A stretch of DNA of 59,804 nucleotides from an uncultured Oscillospiraceae bacterium (GCA_947626315.1 CANQRQ010000017.1:1-59804), one strand, 5' to 3'. Counted from the stretch's first letter, positions 8,996-17,087 are shown. Translations and numbers: made by a program. Notes: generated by a model from the letters alone, not told the origin.

Positions 8996-9814
8996 TTAAT
9001 ATTCAAATCCGCTGACGTAGTGGGCGTAGAACTCCTCATAGCAGAGGCCGTTTTCCATGATGAATTTGGCGGCCTCCTGGCCCACATAGCGGTAGTGCCA
9101 GGGTTCGTCCCAGCCGGTGAGCAGCAGCTTCCGGGTGGGGTAGCGCTTGATGAAGCCGTAGTCGGCGCAGATGGAGTCCAGATACTCGAAGAATTCCTGG
9201 TTCATGTTGCTGTAGACCAAAGGCGCGTAGCTCTTGTCCATCAGATCCACCGCCAGACCCAGCTGATGCTCGCTGCAGCCGGGAAACGCGGTAATGGTCC
9301 GGGCCTCCTCCACTGCCTTCTGATACTGGGGGTCCATATAGTCCGTGGTCTGGTATTCCCCCATGGCGATCTGCGTGGCCTTGCCGTTAAACAGCTGCTC
9401 CTGGAAGGAAAAGCTCCGGTATGCACCCGCCACATACACGTTGAACCCGGCGTTCTGCATGTCCTCGATCATTGCCTCCAAATAAGGCAGGGCGGAAGCG
9501 TCAAACATCATATAGTTTGTGATGCTGATTTTTTCCGCGTCCGGCTGGAAGGTGGAGGGCAAGGGGTTCTTGTCGTTCACCATCCGGTACTGAGGCAGAG
9601 TAATATCGATCTTCGGCCAGATATCCACCGTGGGCTCCGGCGTCTCCACGGCGTTCAGGTCGATAAAAGTCACGCTGTCGCTGTTGACAAAGGCGCCGTC
9701 GGTCCCGCCCAGGATGACGTTTTCCGTCCTGTCCATGCGGGAGATCACAATTGTGTACAGCGCGACGCACAGGCCCAGCATACAGATGATCCAGGCTGTC
9801 TTCTTTCCTTTCAC
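8996..9814 (-). CDS. VanY-type D-alanyl-D-alanine carboxypeptidase, membrane-anchored (M15B)
   Basis: It is predicted to remove terminal D-Ala from peptidoglycan stem peptides outside the cell. The product is 272 residues with one N-terminal membrane anchor (about 5-26). The zinc peptidase signatures of M15B are present: the SEHQLGLAVDLMD motif (His and Asp ligands) and EPWHYRYVG near the C-terminus (His ligand). I chose GTG 9814 because AGGAGGTG precedes it at 6 nt; a TTG 36 nt upstream lacks a good site. It has its own promoter and sits behind sigK. No vanR/vanS or ligase genes are nearby, so this is probably a housekeeping enzyme rather than a resistance determinant. Confidence 0.85.
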   Translation of the reverse strand: MKGKKTAWIICMLGLCVALYTIVISRMDRTENVILGGTDGAFVNSDSVTFIDLNAVETPEPTVDIWPKIDITLPQYRMVNDKNPLPSTFQPDAEKISITNYMMFDASALPYLEAMIEDMQNAGFNVYVAGAYRSFSFQEQLFNGKATQIAMGEYQTTDYMDPQYQKAVEEARTITAFPGCSEHQLGLAVDLMDKSYAPLVYSNMNQEFFEYLDSICADYGFIKRYPTRKLLLTGWDEPWHYRYVGQEAAKFIMENGLCYEEFYAHYVSGFEY

Positions 9815-9852
9815 GCTCCGCACCTCCTCGTCTGGGCTTAAATCAGTCAATA

Positions 9853-9908
9853 GTTACAACCAGGTTACAAATTAATGCTATTATAGCACAGCCCTTTCTA
9901 AAATTCAA
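9853..9908 (-). promoter_or_regulatory. Promoter and direct-repeat operator of the VanY-like gene
   Basis: On the minus strand TTGAAT (9908-9903) and TATAAT (9885-9880) are 17 nt apart. Just downstream, over the expected transcription start, TTGTAAC occurs twice (9870-9864 and 9859-9853) with an 11-nt period, the spacing often used by response regulators. Binding of a regulator here is inference. Confidence 0.65.
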
Positions 9909-9914
9909 GTCTTC

Positions 9915-10613
9915 TTATGTAGGGCTTGCTTCCTCGCCCAGCGCCGCCCGCAGTTTTTCCAATGCCCGCTTTTCAATGCGGGATACATAGGACCGGCTGA
10001 TGCCGCACAGGAGGGCCACTTCCCGCTGGGTTTTCGGCGCCTCCTCGTCCAGACCGTAGCGGAGTTTAATGATTCTCGCCTCTCGCTGGCTCAGTTCCCG
10101 CTGGATATGAGCGCGCAGGCTCCCGCAGATCTCCTCGCTGCCGATCCGCTCCGCCAGGTCGTCCTCCTGGGCCACTACGTCCATGACGGACAGGCCGCCC
10201 CCGTCTCCGTCCACATCCAGCGCGTCCGACAGGCTCATATCCCCCGCCGACTTCCGCTGTCCGCGAAAATACATGAGGATCTCGTTCTCAATGCAGCGGC
10301 TGGCATAGGTAGCCAGGCGCACGCCCTTATCGGCCCGGTAGGTGTTGATGCCCTTTATAAGGCCGATGGTCCCGATGGAGATCAGGTCGTCCATGTCCTC
10401 CGCCTGGGTATAGTATTTCTTGATGATATGGGCTACTAGGCGGAGATTGTGCTCCACCAGGCTGTTGCGGGCCGTCAGATCCCCCAGGGCCCAGCGGTTC
10501 AGACATGCCTGTTCTTCCTCCTTGCTCAGCGGCTTTGGAAAAGAGTCCCCCGGCGCGACGCGCAGCATGAGGAACAGGCTGTTCATCAGAAGCAGAAATG
10601 CGCTCTCGATCAT
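9915..10613 (-). CDS. sigK: Late mother-cell sporulation sigma factor, SigK
   Basis: This 232-residue sigma-70 factor directs late mother-cell gene expression. The hydrophobic start MIESAFLLLMNSLFLMLRVA resembles the pro-sequence removed by SpoIVFB in pro-SigK. It is followed by FPKPLSKEEE, region 2 (DLISIGTIGLIKGINTYRAD) and region 4 helix-turn-helix (QREVALLCGISRSYVSRIEK). ATG 10613 follows GAGGGTG at 6 nt. The gene is a single uninterrupted frame; there is no skin-type insertion as in some Bacillus and Clostridioides strains. Confidence 0.93.
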   Translation of the reverse strand: MIESAFLLLMNSLFLMLRVAPGDSFPKPLSKEEEQACLNRWALGDLTARNSLVEHNLRLVAHIIKKYYTQAEDMDDLISIGTIGLIKGINTYRADKGVRLATYASRCIENEILMYFRGQRKSAGDMSLSDALDVDGDGGGLSVMDVVAQEDDLAERIGSEEICGSLRAHIQRELSQREARIIKLRYGLDEEAPKTQREVALLCGISRSYVSRIEKRALEKLRAALGEEASPT

Positions 10614-10676
10614 TTTCTCACCCTCTTCCATCTTATTCCGTCCCGGCCGGTCCACATTCGACTTTCCCAGCACACA

Positions 10677-10705
10677 TTTACAAACGCGCTGTAAAATTGT
10701 ATAAT
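10677..10705 (+). promoter_or_regulatory. Promoter of the THEP1-sfsA pair
   Basis: TTTACA (10677-10682) and TATAAT (10700-10705) are separated by 17 nt, close to the vegetative consensus. The start codon of the NTPase gene lies 33 nt downstream. Confidence 0.75.
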
Positions 10706-10737
10706 AGGGGCAGCTTACAGGAAGGCGGGGATTTATT

Positions 10738-11319
10738 ATGAAAAAGCATCTGTTCCTGTCCGGCCCGGCCGGCAGCGGAAAGACGGCGCTGATCCGGGAG
10801 GCGCTGGGTCCCTCTATCGCCATGGCCGGCGGCTTTGTGACGGAGAAGGCCTTCTCGCCGGAGGGCCGCCTGCTGGGCTATGACCTGCTCCCCGCGGCGG
10901 CGGCCGGCGGGGCGGAGGGCTATGAGCCTCTGCGCTTTTTGCATCTAAGCGTCAGCCCTCCGGCCACGGACAACGAGGTGTTCCGGGTGCAGGGGGTCAG
11001 GCTGCTGGAGGAGGCGGAATACTATCCCTTCTCCGTTCTGGATGCCTTCGGCGGTTTTGAGCTGATCATCCCCCAGTTTCGCAAGGCGCTGGAGACTTTC
11101 CTCTCGTCGGAGCAGGCCTGCCTGGGCGTGCTCCAGACGCCGGAGGCCGCGGAGGCCACCCGCCGGCAGTTGGGTCTGGGCGAGAAGTTCACGGCCTATG
11201 TCCTCCGGCTGCGGGAGGCGCTCCTGGCCGACCCGGATACCCTTATATTGGACTTCGGCCCGGCCTCTGAGGCGGCGGCCCGGCGCATTGTGGCCCAGTG
11301 GGTAAAGGAATTCGTCTGA
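10738..11319 (+). CDS. THEP1-family nucleoside-triphosphatase
   Basis: The 193-residue product has a Walker A motif at the N-terminus (LSGPAGSGKTALI, residues 7-19) and the layout of the NTPase_1/THEP1 family, whose members hydrolyse ATP/GTP and other NTPs in vitro; the biological role is unknown. The Walker B region reads SVLDAFGGFEL rather than the commoner DEIGxME, which is a divergent form. It is followed 9 nt later by sfsA, probably co-transcribed. Confidence 0.8.
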   Translation: MKKHLFLSGPAGSGKTALIREALGPSIAMAGGFVTEKAFSPEGRLLGYDLLPAAAAGGAEGYEPLRFLHLSVSPPATDNEVFRVQGVRLLEEAEYYPFSVLDAFGGFELIIPQFRKALETFLSSEQACLGVLQTPEAAEATRRQLGLGEKFTAYVLRLREALLADPDTLILDFGPASEAAARRIVAQWVKEFV

Positions 11320-11328
11320 GGCGGCCCT

Positions 11329-12009
11329 ATGGAGTATGAGAATACCCGCCGGGCGGTGTTTATTGAGCGGCCAAACCGCTTTATCGCCCACGTTCTGCTG
11401 GACGGCGTCCCCACCGTCTGCCATGTGAAAAACACCGGCCGCTGCCGGGAACTGCTGCTGCCGGGGGCGGATGTGGTGGTCCAGGCCTGCCCAAATCCAA
11501 AGCGGAAGACGGCCTATGACCTGATCGCCGTCTACAAGGGCGGGCGGCTGATCAATATGGACGCCGCCGCGCCCAACGCGGTCTGCGCTGAGTGGCTGCG
11601 CGCCGGCGGTCTGGGCTTCGTGCCGGAGCTGATCCGGCCGGAGAGGCGCTTTGGGGACTCCCGTTTTGATTTTTACCTGGAGCGAAACGGCCGGGGCAGC
11701 TTTCTGGAGGTCAAGGGCGTCACGCTGGAGGAAAACGGGGTCGTCCGCTTTCCGGACGCGCCCACGGAGCGGGGTGTCAAGCATCTCCGCGGCCTGATGC
11801 GCTGCGCGGCGGAGGGTTACGGCGCCTACGCGGTGTTCATCGTGCAGATGGAGAAGGTCCTGTATTTTGAGCCGAACCGGGAGACGCACCCGGCCTTTGC
11901 CCAGGCCCTGCGGGAGGCGGCCGGGGCGGGCGTTCAGATCCTCGCGCTGGACTGCCTGACTGAGGAGAACCGCCTCCGGCCGGGAAAGCCGGTGGAGGTG
12001 CGGCTGTGA
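11329..12009 (+). CDS. sfsA: SfsA-family DNA/RNA nuclease
   Basis: The 226-residue product matches SfsA along its length: an N-terminal OB-like part with CHVKNTGRCRELLLPGA, then a PD-(D/E)xK-like nuclease core with RFDFYLE, FLEVKGVTLE and FPDAPTERGVKHLRGL. The family was named for sugar fermentation stimulation in E. coli and is now annotated as a nuclease; the cellular role is unclear. Confidence 0.92.
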   Translation: MEYENTRRAVFIERPNRFIAHVLLDGVPTVCHVKNTGRCRELLLPGADVVVQACPNPKRKTAYDLIAVYKGGRLINMDAAAPNAVCAEWLRAGGLGFVPELIRPERRFGDSRFDFYLERNGRGSFLEVKGVTLEENGVVRFPDAPTERGVKHLRGLMRCAAEGYGAYAVFIVQMEKVLYFEPNRETHPAFAQALREAAGAGVQILALDCLTEENRLRPGKPVEVRL

Positions 12010-12052
12010 TCCCCCCTGGGGGCTTGCAAAAACGGGAAACCGGGTCTATACT
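12009..12052 (+). promoter_or_regulatory. Promoter with GC palindrome (candidate CsoR/RcnR-type operator)
   Basis: The palindrome ATCCCCCCTGGGGGCTTG (12009-12026) runs into the -35 box TTGCAA (12024-12029). TATACT (12047-12052) follows at 17 nt. G/C-tract palindromes are typical operators of the CsoR/RcnR family. An almost identical element lies before cbiM at 46395-46437, so I predict autoregulation plus control of the importer. Confidence 0.7.
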
Positions 12053-12076
12053 AATAAAAAAAGCGGGGAGGCCGCC

Positions 12077-12454
12077 ATGGATACGCCGGAAAAAGACTTC
12101 TATATACACGACCACGGGGACGGGCAGTTCCACAGCCACCCCCATGAACACGCGCATGAGCACAGCCACGGGCCGGAGGAGCACAGCCATACCCACAGCC
12201 ACCCCCATACCCAGACCAAGGCGGTGGTCAATCGCCTCTCCCGGGCAATCGGCCATCTGGAGTCCGTCAAGCGCATGGTGGAGAGCGGGCGGGACTGCAC
12301 GGAGGTGCTGGTCCAGCTTGCCGCAGTGCGCTCCGCGCTGAACAACACCGCCAAGGTCATTTTGAAGGACCACATTGAGCACTGCATCCAGGACGCCGGG
12401 GACCCGAGCCAGCTTCAGGCCCTCAACGAGGCCATCGACAAGTTCATGTCCTGA
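12077..12454 (+). CDS. His-rich CsoR/RcnR-family metal-sensing transcriptional repressor
   Basis: The 125-residue product has a histidine-rich N-terminus (14 His within residues 11-44) followed by the all-helical DUF156 domain from residue 47 (VVNRLSRAIGHLESVKRMVE). The metal-site residues C74, H99 and C103 line up with the Cys-His-Cys set of CsoR, and an extra His60 lies in helix 1, where Ni/Co sensors of this family use His. Apo-repressor binding with metal-triggered release is the family mechanism. The start ATG follows GGGGAGG at 5 nt. The shared operator with the CbiMQO operon makes nickel or cobalt the likely inducer; copper cannot be excluded. Confidence 0.85.
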   Translation: MDTPEKDFYIHDHGDGQFHSHPHEHAHEHSHGPEEHSHTHSHPHTQTKAVVNRLSRAIGHLESVKRMVESGRDCTEVLVQLAAVRSALNNTAKVILKDHIEHCIQDAGDPSQLQALNEAIDKFMS

Positions 12455-12483
12455 AAATTACCCTATATTGCATGGTGGCAAAC

Positions 12484-12675
12484 TCTACGGCTTAGAAAGA
12501 CCGAAAGTTTTCAGTTTGACAAAACAGCCTCGCAGAGTTTCGCGCCCGCAGGAGCGAAAGCAGTCAAAGTGTTTTTTCCGGGGACATGCGCCTCGGAAAA
12601 AACACTTCTCAGCCCGCAAACGTGCATGCGGGCTGCAGCTTTCTTGACTAAAAAGGGCTACAGCCCTTTTTAGTC
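12484..12675. repeat. Intergenic hairpin array (12.5 kb)
   Basis: No gene is seen in 12455-12729. The stretch holds consecutive inverted repeats: an outer AAACTCT pair (about 12480-12540), AAGTGTTTTTTCCG with its complement (12567-12580/12594-12607), CAGCCCGCA (12610-12618/12627-12635) and GACTAAAAAGGGC (12646-12658/12663-12675). It resembles the hairpin arrays at 78-462 and 52.1-54.1 kb in style, not in sequence. Confidence 0.6.
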
Positions 12676-12683
12676 AGTCTTGA

Positions 12684-12717
12684 CAAAACCTCCGGTTCAA
12701 AAGAGCCGGAGGTTTTG
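12684..12717 (-). terminator. Terminator of yihY (probably bidirectional)
   Basis: There is a perfect 12-bp stem CAAAACCTCCGG (12684-12695) with CCGGAGGTTTTG (12706-12717) and a 10-nt loop. It lies 12 nt past the yihY stop codon on the minus strand, with U-rich arm ends in both directions. Confidence 0.75.
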
Positions 12718-12729
12718 CCGTTATTGGAT

Positions 12730-13581
12730 TTACTTGTCTACGCCGCCCATGTTGGTCCGGTATCCCCCATTCCGCCGTTTGGTGTTGCGCAGAACGATAT
12801 TGAAGGCCGCGCCGATATAGATGATCTGGCAGCAGAGATAGAGCCAGAACATCAGCAAAATCATGGAGGCCAGGGAGCCGTACACCAGCGGATACCGGGT
12901 GGAGGCCCCGATGAACACGGAGAAGGCAAAGCTCATGGCGACCGTTCCGATCGTGGCCACGACCGCGCCGGGGAGCGTGCTGTATTGGTCGCTTTTCCGC
13001 CGGGAAACCTGATACACGCCCCAGTAGATCACCAGTTCGATCCCGGCCAGAAGCAGGAACCGCAGCCAACCCCAGGAACTGCCCAAGTCAATAAAGGGCA
13101 GAAAGCGGCTGACCGCCGACAGGATCTCCTCGCCGGTCAGCATAACAAGGATGGCGAAATACATGGCCGCCAGAAACATCAGGGAGAAAATCACGCTGAA
13201 CACGAAGTCCATCAGCCCCTGGAAGCGCTGGCCCCCCTGAATTTCGCCGATGGTGGCCTGAAGGGTCCGCACGCCGGCCGAGGCGGAGCTGACCAGCACC
13301 GTGAGCCCCGCCACCAGCATGGCGGTGCTGTTCTCCCGGGCCACGTAATCCAGGAAATTGTGGATAAACCGGGCTGTCTCCGCCGCAAGGAAGTTCTCGG
13401 CCAGCTCCAGGATCTCCACCGCGCTGCCGTGGCTTTTGCCCAAAAGAGAATACAGGCAGATGATCAGCGGGAAGATGGTCATGGTCAGGTAATAGGAGAG
13501 GGCGGCCGAAGCCCGGGTGATCCGCTTCTTGGAATAGATCTCCGCAAGCTCTTGGAGAAAACGAAACGCCTTTTTCAGAAT
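12730..13581 (-). CDS. YihY/BrkB-family inner membrane protein, probable non-AUG start
   Basis: This is a multi-pass membrane protein of the YihY (formerly RNase BN) family, function unknown, with about six membrane segments. The first in-frame ATG (13482) would begin inside the family domain (MTIFPLIICLYSLLG). The conserved N-terminal part FLQELAEIYSKKRITRASAA lies upstream in the same frame with no ATG, GTG or TTG before a stop. The best start is ATT 13581, 8 nt after AGGTG, giving 283 residues, normal for the family. An alternative is a start at ATG 13603 with a frameshift in an A5 run. It follows the ftsZ terminator. Confidence 0.75.
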   Translation of the reverse strand: MLKKAFRFLQELAEIYSKKRITRASAALSYYLTMTIFPLIICLYSLLGKSHGSAVEILELAENFLAAETARFIHNFLDYVARENSTAMLVAGLTVLVSSASAGVRTLQATIGEIQGGQRFQGLMDFVFSVIFSLMFLAAMYFAILVMLTGEEILSAVSRFLPFIDLGSSWGWLRFLLLAGIELVIYWGVYQVSRRKSDQYSTLPGAVVATIGTVAMSFAFSVFIGASTRYPLVYGSLASMILLMFWLYLCCQIIYIGAAFNIVLRNTKRRNGGYRTNMGGVDK

Positions 13582-13605
13582 ACCCGGCGCACCTGCCTTT
13601 CATAG

Positions 13606-13640
13606 AAAAGCTCCCTACGGGCGGGACCGCCCAAGGGAGC
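13606..13640 (-). terminator. ftsZ terminator
   Basis: Nested stems GCTCCCT/AGGGAGC (13610-13616/13634-13640) and GGGCGG/CCGCCC (13619-13624/13627-13632) are followed on the minus strand by TTTT. It lies about 30 nt past the ftsZ stop. Confidence 0.8.
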
Positions 13641-13667
13641 TATTCTGTCACTATAAGCCCTTACTTT

Positions 13668-14846
13668 TTATTTCGTGTTGAAAATCTTGAAAATCTGATC
13701 AAAGGGGTCCGGCTCCTGGGCGGCCGCTGCAGGGGCGGCGCTGGCAGGCTCCTCGGTCAGCGGAGGCGGGACAGCCGAGGCCGCCTTCTCCACCGCGCTG
13801 GTGAACAGGCCGGCGGGACGCTCCTTAGCAGCGGGACGGGCCGTGCCTGCCGCGGCGGCAGCCTGCTCCTGGGCAGCGGCAGCGGCGGCGCCTTCCTCGA
13901 AGCCGGTGGCAATGACCGTCACGCGGATCTCGTCCTGCATGGTGTCGTCAAAGGTGGCGCCAAAGATGATGTTGGCGTCGGGATGGGCAGCCTCCTGGAC
14001 CAGATTGGCCGCGGCCTCCACGTCCTCCAGGCCCATATCCTCGGAGCCGGTGATGTTGATAAGTACGCCCCGGGCGCCGTCGATGGAGGTCTCCATCAGG
14101 GGGCTGGCCACCGCCATGCGGGCGGCGTCCTCCGCCTTGCCCTTGCCGGCGGCGTGGCCGACGCCCATATGGGCAAAGCCGGCGTTCTTCATGATACAGG
14201 TCACATCGGCAAAGTCCAGGTTGATGAAGCCGGTGTTCTTGATCAGGTCAGAGATGCTGGATACCGCCTGCTGCAGCACATCGTCCGCGATCTCAAAGGC
14301 GTTGGCCAGCGTCACCTTCTGATCGGTGGCAAACTTCAGCCGGTCGTTGGGAATAATGAGCAGGGAGTCCACCCGGCCCAGCATGTCTTTAATGCCCAGG
14401 TTGGCCTGGTCCATCCGGCGCTTGCCCTCAAACTTAAAGGGCTTGGTGACCACGCCGACGGTCAGGATGCCCGCCTCCCGGGCGATCTCCGCCACAACGG
14501 GAGCAGCGCCTGTGCCGGTGCCGCCGCCCATACCGGCGGTAATAAACACCATGTCCGCGTCCTCGATCGCCTTGGCGATGTTGTTGCGGCTCTCCTCGGC
14601 GGAGCGCTTGCCAATATCCGGATCAGAGCCGGCGCCCTGGCCGCGGGTCATCTTCTCCCCGATCTGAAGCTTCTGATCGGCGTTGGAGACCGCAAGAGCC
14701 TGCTTATCCGTATTGATCGCAATAAATTCAACGCCCTGGGTGCCGGCCTTCACCATGCGGTTGACCACGTTGTTGCCCGCGCCGCCTACGCCGACGACCT
14801 TGATTGTCACGACATTCTCCGGACCCGTTTCGGCTTTAAAATCCAT
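13668..14846 (-). CDS. ftsZ: Cell division GTPase FtsZ
   Basis: This tubulin homologue forms the division ring. The product is 392 residues with the GTP-binding motif [12 protein letters not shown] near residue 105, [14 protein letters not shown] and the T7 loop NLDFADV. Residues about 320-375 form an Ala/Glu/Pro-rich linker. The C-terminal peptide reads [13 protein letters not shown], which differs from the common IPxFLRxR peptide that binds FtsA/SepF/ZapD-type partners. GGGAGG lies 7 nt before the ATG. It has its own promoter. Confidence 0.97.
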   Translation of the reverse strand: MDFKAETGPENVVTIKVVGVGGAGNNVVNRMVKAGTQGVEFIAINTDKQALAVSNADQKLQIGEKMTRGQGAGSDPDIGKRSAEESRNNIAKAIEDADMVFITAGMGGGTGTGAAPVVAEIAREAGILTVGVVTKPFKFEGKRRMDQANLGIKDMLGRVDSLLIIPNDRLKFATDQKVTLANAFEIADDVLQQAVSSISDLIKNTGFINLDFADVTCIMKNAGFAHMGVGHAAGKGKAEDAARMAVASPLMETSIDGARGVLINITGSEDMGLEDVEAAANLVQEAAHPDANIIFGATFDDTMQDEIRVTVIATGFEEGAAAAAAQEQAAAAAGTARPAAKERPAGLFTSAVEKAASAVPPPLTEEPASAAPAAAAQEPDPFDQIFKIFNTK

Positions 14847-14909
14847 AATCTTGCCTCCCTGTATCTTCTTGCTCTACTAAAAGCAGATATTTAGCTTTAG
14901 GTATACCCT

Positions 14910-14938
14910 ATATTATTACATTTTTCTCCGTTGGTCAA
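14910..14938 (-). promoter_or_regulatory. ftsZ promoter
   Basis: On the minus strand TTGACC (14938-14933) and TAATAT (14915-14910) are 17 nt apart. This lets ftsZ be expressed separately from the upstream dcw operon. The surrounding 14847-14989 gap is AT-rich. Confidence 0.7.
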
Positions 14939-14989
14939 TAGTTTTTTTGAAAATCTGAAAATTTTTGTAAGCAAATTGTAATTTCCCGC

Positions 14990-15790
14990 CTAATTGGGGC
15001 TGAAATGGGCTGTAACGCCGTCAGAAACGTCAATAATTCCCACGTCTCCCTCTTTAAGCATGTCCAGCACAGCCACAAACATACCGAATTTATGTTCAAG
15101 ATTCTGGTTCCTCCCCAGAACGACGGTGTATTTCGGTCCGTAGGAGAATTCCACCGTGGTGGGGCTGGAGAAATAGATCTGCCGCACATTCGCCGTGAGG
15201 CCCCGGGCCTCGATCTGCTCCAGCACCGCCGCCAGATAATCCACCGTCTCCTGGTTGCCGTCCGCGGTGGTCAGCGGCTCGCCGATCATCAGGGTGCCGG
15301 GGTCGATCCCCTCCACTGGGATCAGGACCTCCTCCTCGTTCTCCGTGGCCTGTCCAAGGATTTTACAGCTGTGGTCCATGGTCCACTTCTCATCGCCTAA
15401 TCCCAGATAGGCCAGCGCCTCGCTCTCCACCACCGTGATGGTCACCTTGTTGGGCAGGCTGCGCTCCACAGAGACGATCTGGTCGATATACGGCAGCTTG
15501 GCAAACACCCGGCTGGAGGTGCCCAGCCGGTCAAACAGGAACATGTTGTCCCCCTGCTCCAGGCCGATGGCGCGGATGATCTCCTCGTCGGTATAGTGGG
15601 TGTTCCCTTCGATCTGAATATCAGACACCCGGAAAAACACGCTCATGACAAACATGATGGCCAGCACCACGACGGCGAAGGTCAGCGGCCCGCTGAAATC
15701 CGACAGGCGGCGGAAAGCAGAGAGGCTGAACTTCGGCGACCCGGCCCTCTTTCCGCCGCTTCTATGGCGATTATGATGAACTCTTGCCAT
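14990..15790 (-). CDS. ftsQ: Cell division protein FtsQ/DivIB
   Basis: This bitopic divisome protein connects FtsL/FtsB-type partners to the division site. The product is 266 residues: a basic cytoplasmic tail (MARVHHNRHRSGGKR), one membrane segment (about 33-53), then a POTRA domain (VSDIQIEGNTHYTDEEIIRA) and the FtsQ/DivIB C-terminal domain. I chose ATG 15790 because GGAG precedes it by 6 nt; an ATG four codons upstream is possible. It lies between murA and ftsZ as in many Firmicutes. Confidence 0.9.
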   Translation of the reverse strand: MARVHHNRHRSGGKRAGSPKFSLSAFRRLSDFSGPLTFAVVVLAIMFVMSVFFRVSDIQIEGNTHYTDEEIIRAIGLEQGDNMFLFDRLGTSSRVFAKLPYIDQIVSVERSLPNKVTITVVESEALAYLGLGDEKWTMDHSCKILGQATENEEEVLIPVEGIDPGTLMIGEPLTTADGNQETVDYLAAVLEQIEARGLTANVRQIYFSSPTTVEFSYGPKYTVVLGRNQNLEHKFGMFVAVLDMLKEGDVGIIDVSDGVTAHFSPN

Positions 15791-15833
15791 GGTTTTCTCC
15801 ATTCTGCCGCCCCAGGCAGCGCGGCCTTCTCGA

Positions 15834-17087
15834 TCAGTATTCCAGATAGATATCCGCCCCCAGGGACCGGAGACGCATGTCAAAGCGCTCATAGCCCCGG
15901 GTGATGTGCCCGTCGTCGCAGATCACGGTCTCCCCCTCGGCGGCGAGCCCCGCCACGATCATGGCGGCTCCGCCCCGCAGGTCGGTGGCCGTAAGGGCCG
16001 TGCCGTGGAGGCACTCCACGCCCCAGATCTCCGCCGTTTTGCCGGAGGCGGTCACATCCGCCCCCAGGCGGCAGAGCTCCGGCACCTGGCGGTATCGGTT
16101 CTCAAAGATATTCTCAGTGATCACGGTCCGCCCCTCCGCCTTGAGGAGCGCCGCCATCAGCACCGGCTGCGCGTCCGTGGGAAAGCCGGGATACGGTGCC
16201 GTGGAAATCTCCCCAACGCCGTGGAGCCTTCCATCGGAAAGCAGGCGCACGCTGCGGTTTGTGCTTATTATATCACAGCCCGCCTGATTAAGGAAGTGCA
16301 GAACCGTAGAAAATTGTTCCGGATTTACGCCTCTGAGCTCCACATTTCCCCCGGTGGCCGCCGCCGCGCAGGCGATCGTGGCGGCCACGATCCGGTCCGG
16401 GATGATCCGCTGGACCACGCTGGCCTCCGGCCTCAGCCCGTTGACCGTGACCGTGCCGGACCCGGCGCCCCGGATATCCGCCCCCATCTCCCGCAGGTAG
16501 TTCTGCAGAGCGACGATTTCCGGCTCCCGGGCGGCGCCACGGATCACCGTCTCCCCTTTCGCCCGGCAGGCGGCCAGCATGGCGTTCTCCGTGGCGCCCA
16601 CGCTGGGAAAGGGCAGCGTGATCTCCGTGCCCTGCAGCTTCGCAGCCCGGCAGATGATCTCTCCCCCGTCCTCCTCGATCTCCGCGCCCAGCTGCTTCAG
16701 AGCGGACAGATGCAGGTCGATCGGCCGCCGGCCCAGCTGGCAGCCGCCGGGCAGGGAGAGCCTGGCCTCGCCGCAGCGGGCGAGCAGCGCGCCCATAAAG
16801 ATCACGGAGGAGCGCATCTCCTCCATGAGGGAATGAGGAATAGCGCTGCCGCTGAGGCCGGAGGAATCTATGTAAACGTCTCCGCCCCGCTGTTCGGCGG
16901 AGCAGCCCAGATGCCGGAGAATGCGCAGCGCCGCGTCTACGTCCTTCAGTTGGGGCACGTTGAACAGTTCGCTGCGCGTCGGGCATATGATTGAGGCGGC
17001 AATAATGGGGAGCGAGGCGTTTTTCGAGCCCTGGACAAAGCAGGCCCCTTCCAGTCTGCGTCCACCCCGTATATGCCATATATCCAT
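15834..17087 (-). CDS. murA: UDP-N-acetylglucosamine 1-carboxyvinyltransferase MurA (dcw copy)
   Basis: It performs the first committed step of peptidoglycan synthesis, transfer of enolpyruvate from PEP to UDP-GlcNAc. The product is 417 residues with the N-terminal QGSKNASLP (catalytic Lys/Asn pair) and the loop PGGCQLGRRPIDLHL with the catalytic, fosfomycin-binding Cys. GFPTDAQP is present in the C-terminal half. A second MurA lies at 43973-45277. This copy diverges more from the consensus (SKNAS instead of AKNAA). Confidence 0.94.
   Translation of the reverse strand: MDIWHIRGGRRLEGACFVQGSKNASLPIIAASIICPTRSELFNVPQLKDVDAALRILRHLGCSAEQRGGDVYIDSSGLSGSAIPHSLMEEMRSSVIFMGALLARCGEARLSLPGGCQLGRRPIDLHLSALKQLGAEIEEDGGEIICRAAKLQGTEITLPFPSVGATENAMLAACRAKGETVIRGAAREPEIVALQNYLREMGADIRGAGSGTVTVNGLRPEASVVQRIIPDRIVAATIACAAAATGGNVELRGVNPEQFSTVLHFLNQAGCDIISTNRSVRLLSDGRLHGVGEISTAPYPGFPTDAQPVLMAALLKAEGRTVITENIFENRYRQVPELCRLGADVTASGKTAEIWGVECLHGTALTATDLRGGAAMIVAGLAAEGETVICDDGHITRGYERFDMRLRSLGADIYLEY

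Noticed and set aside
8996-9814. Vancomycin resistance locus
   Set aside because: Only a VanY-type carboxypeptidase is present; there is no VanR/S, VanH, VanX or ligase nearby.
9915-10613. skin-type prophage split of sigK
   Set aside because: The frame is continuous from pro-sequence to region 4.
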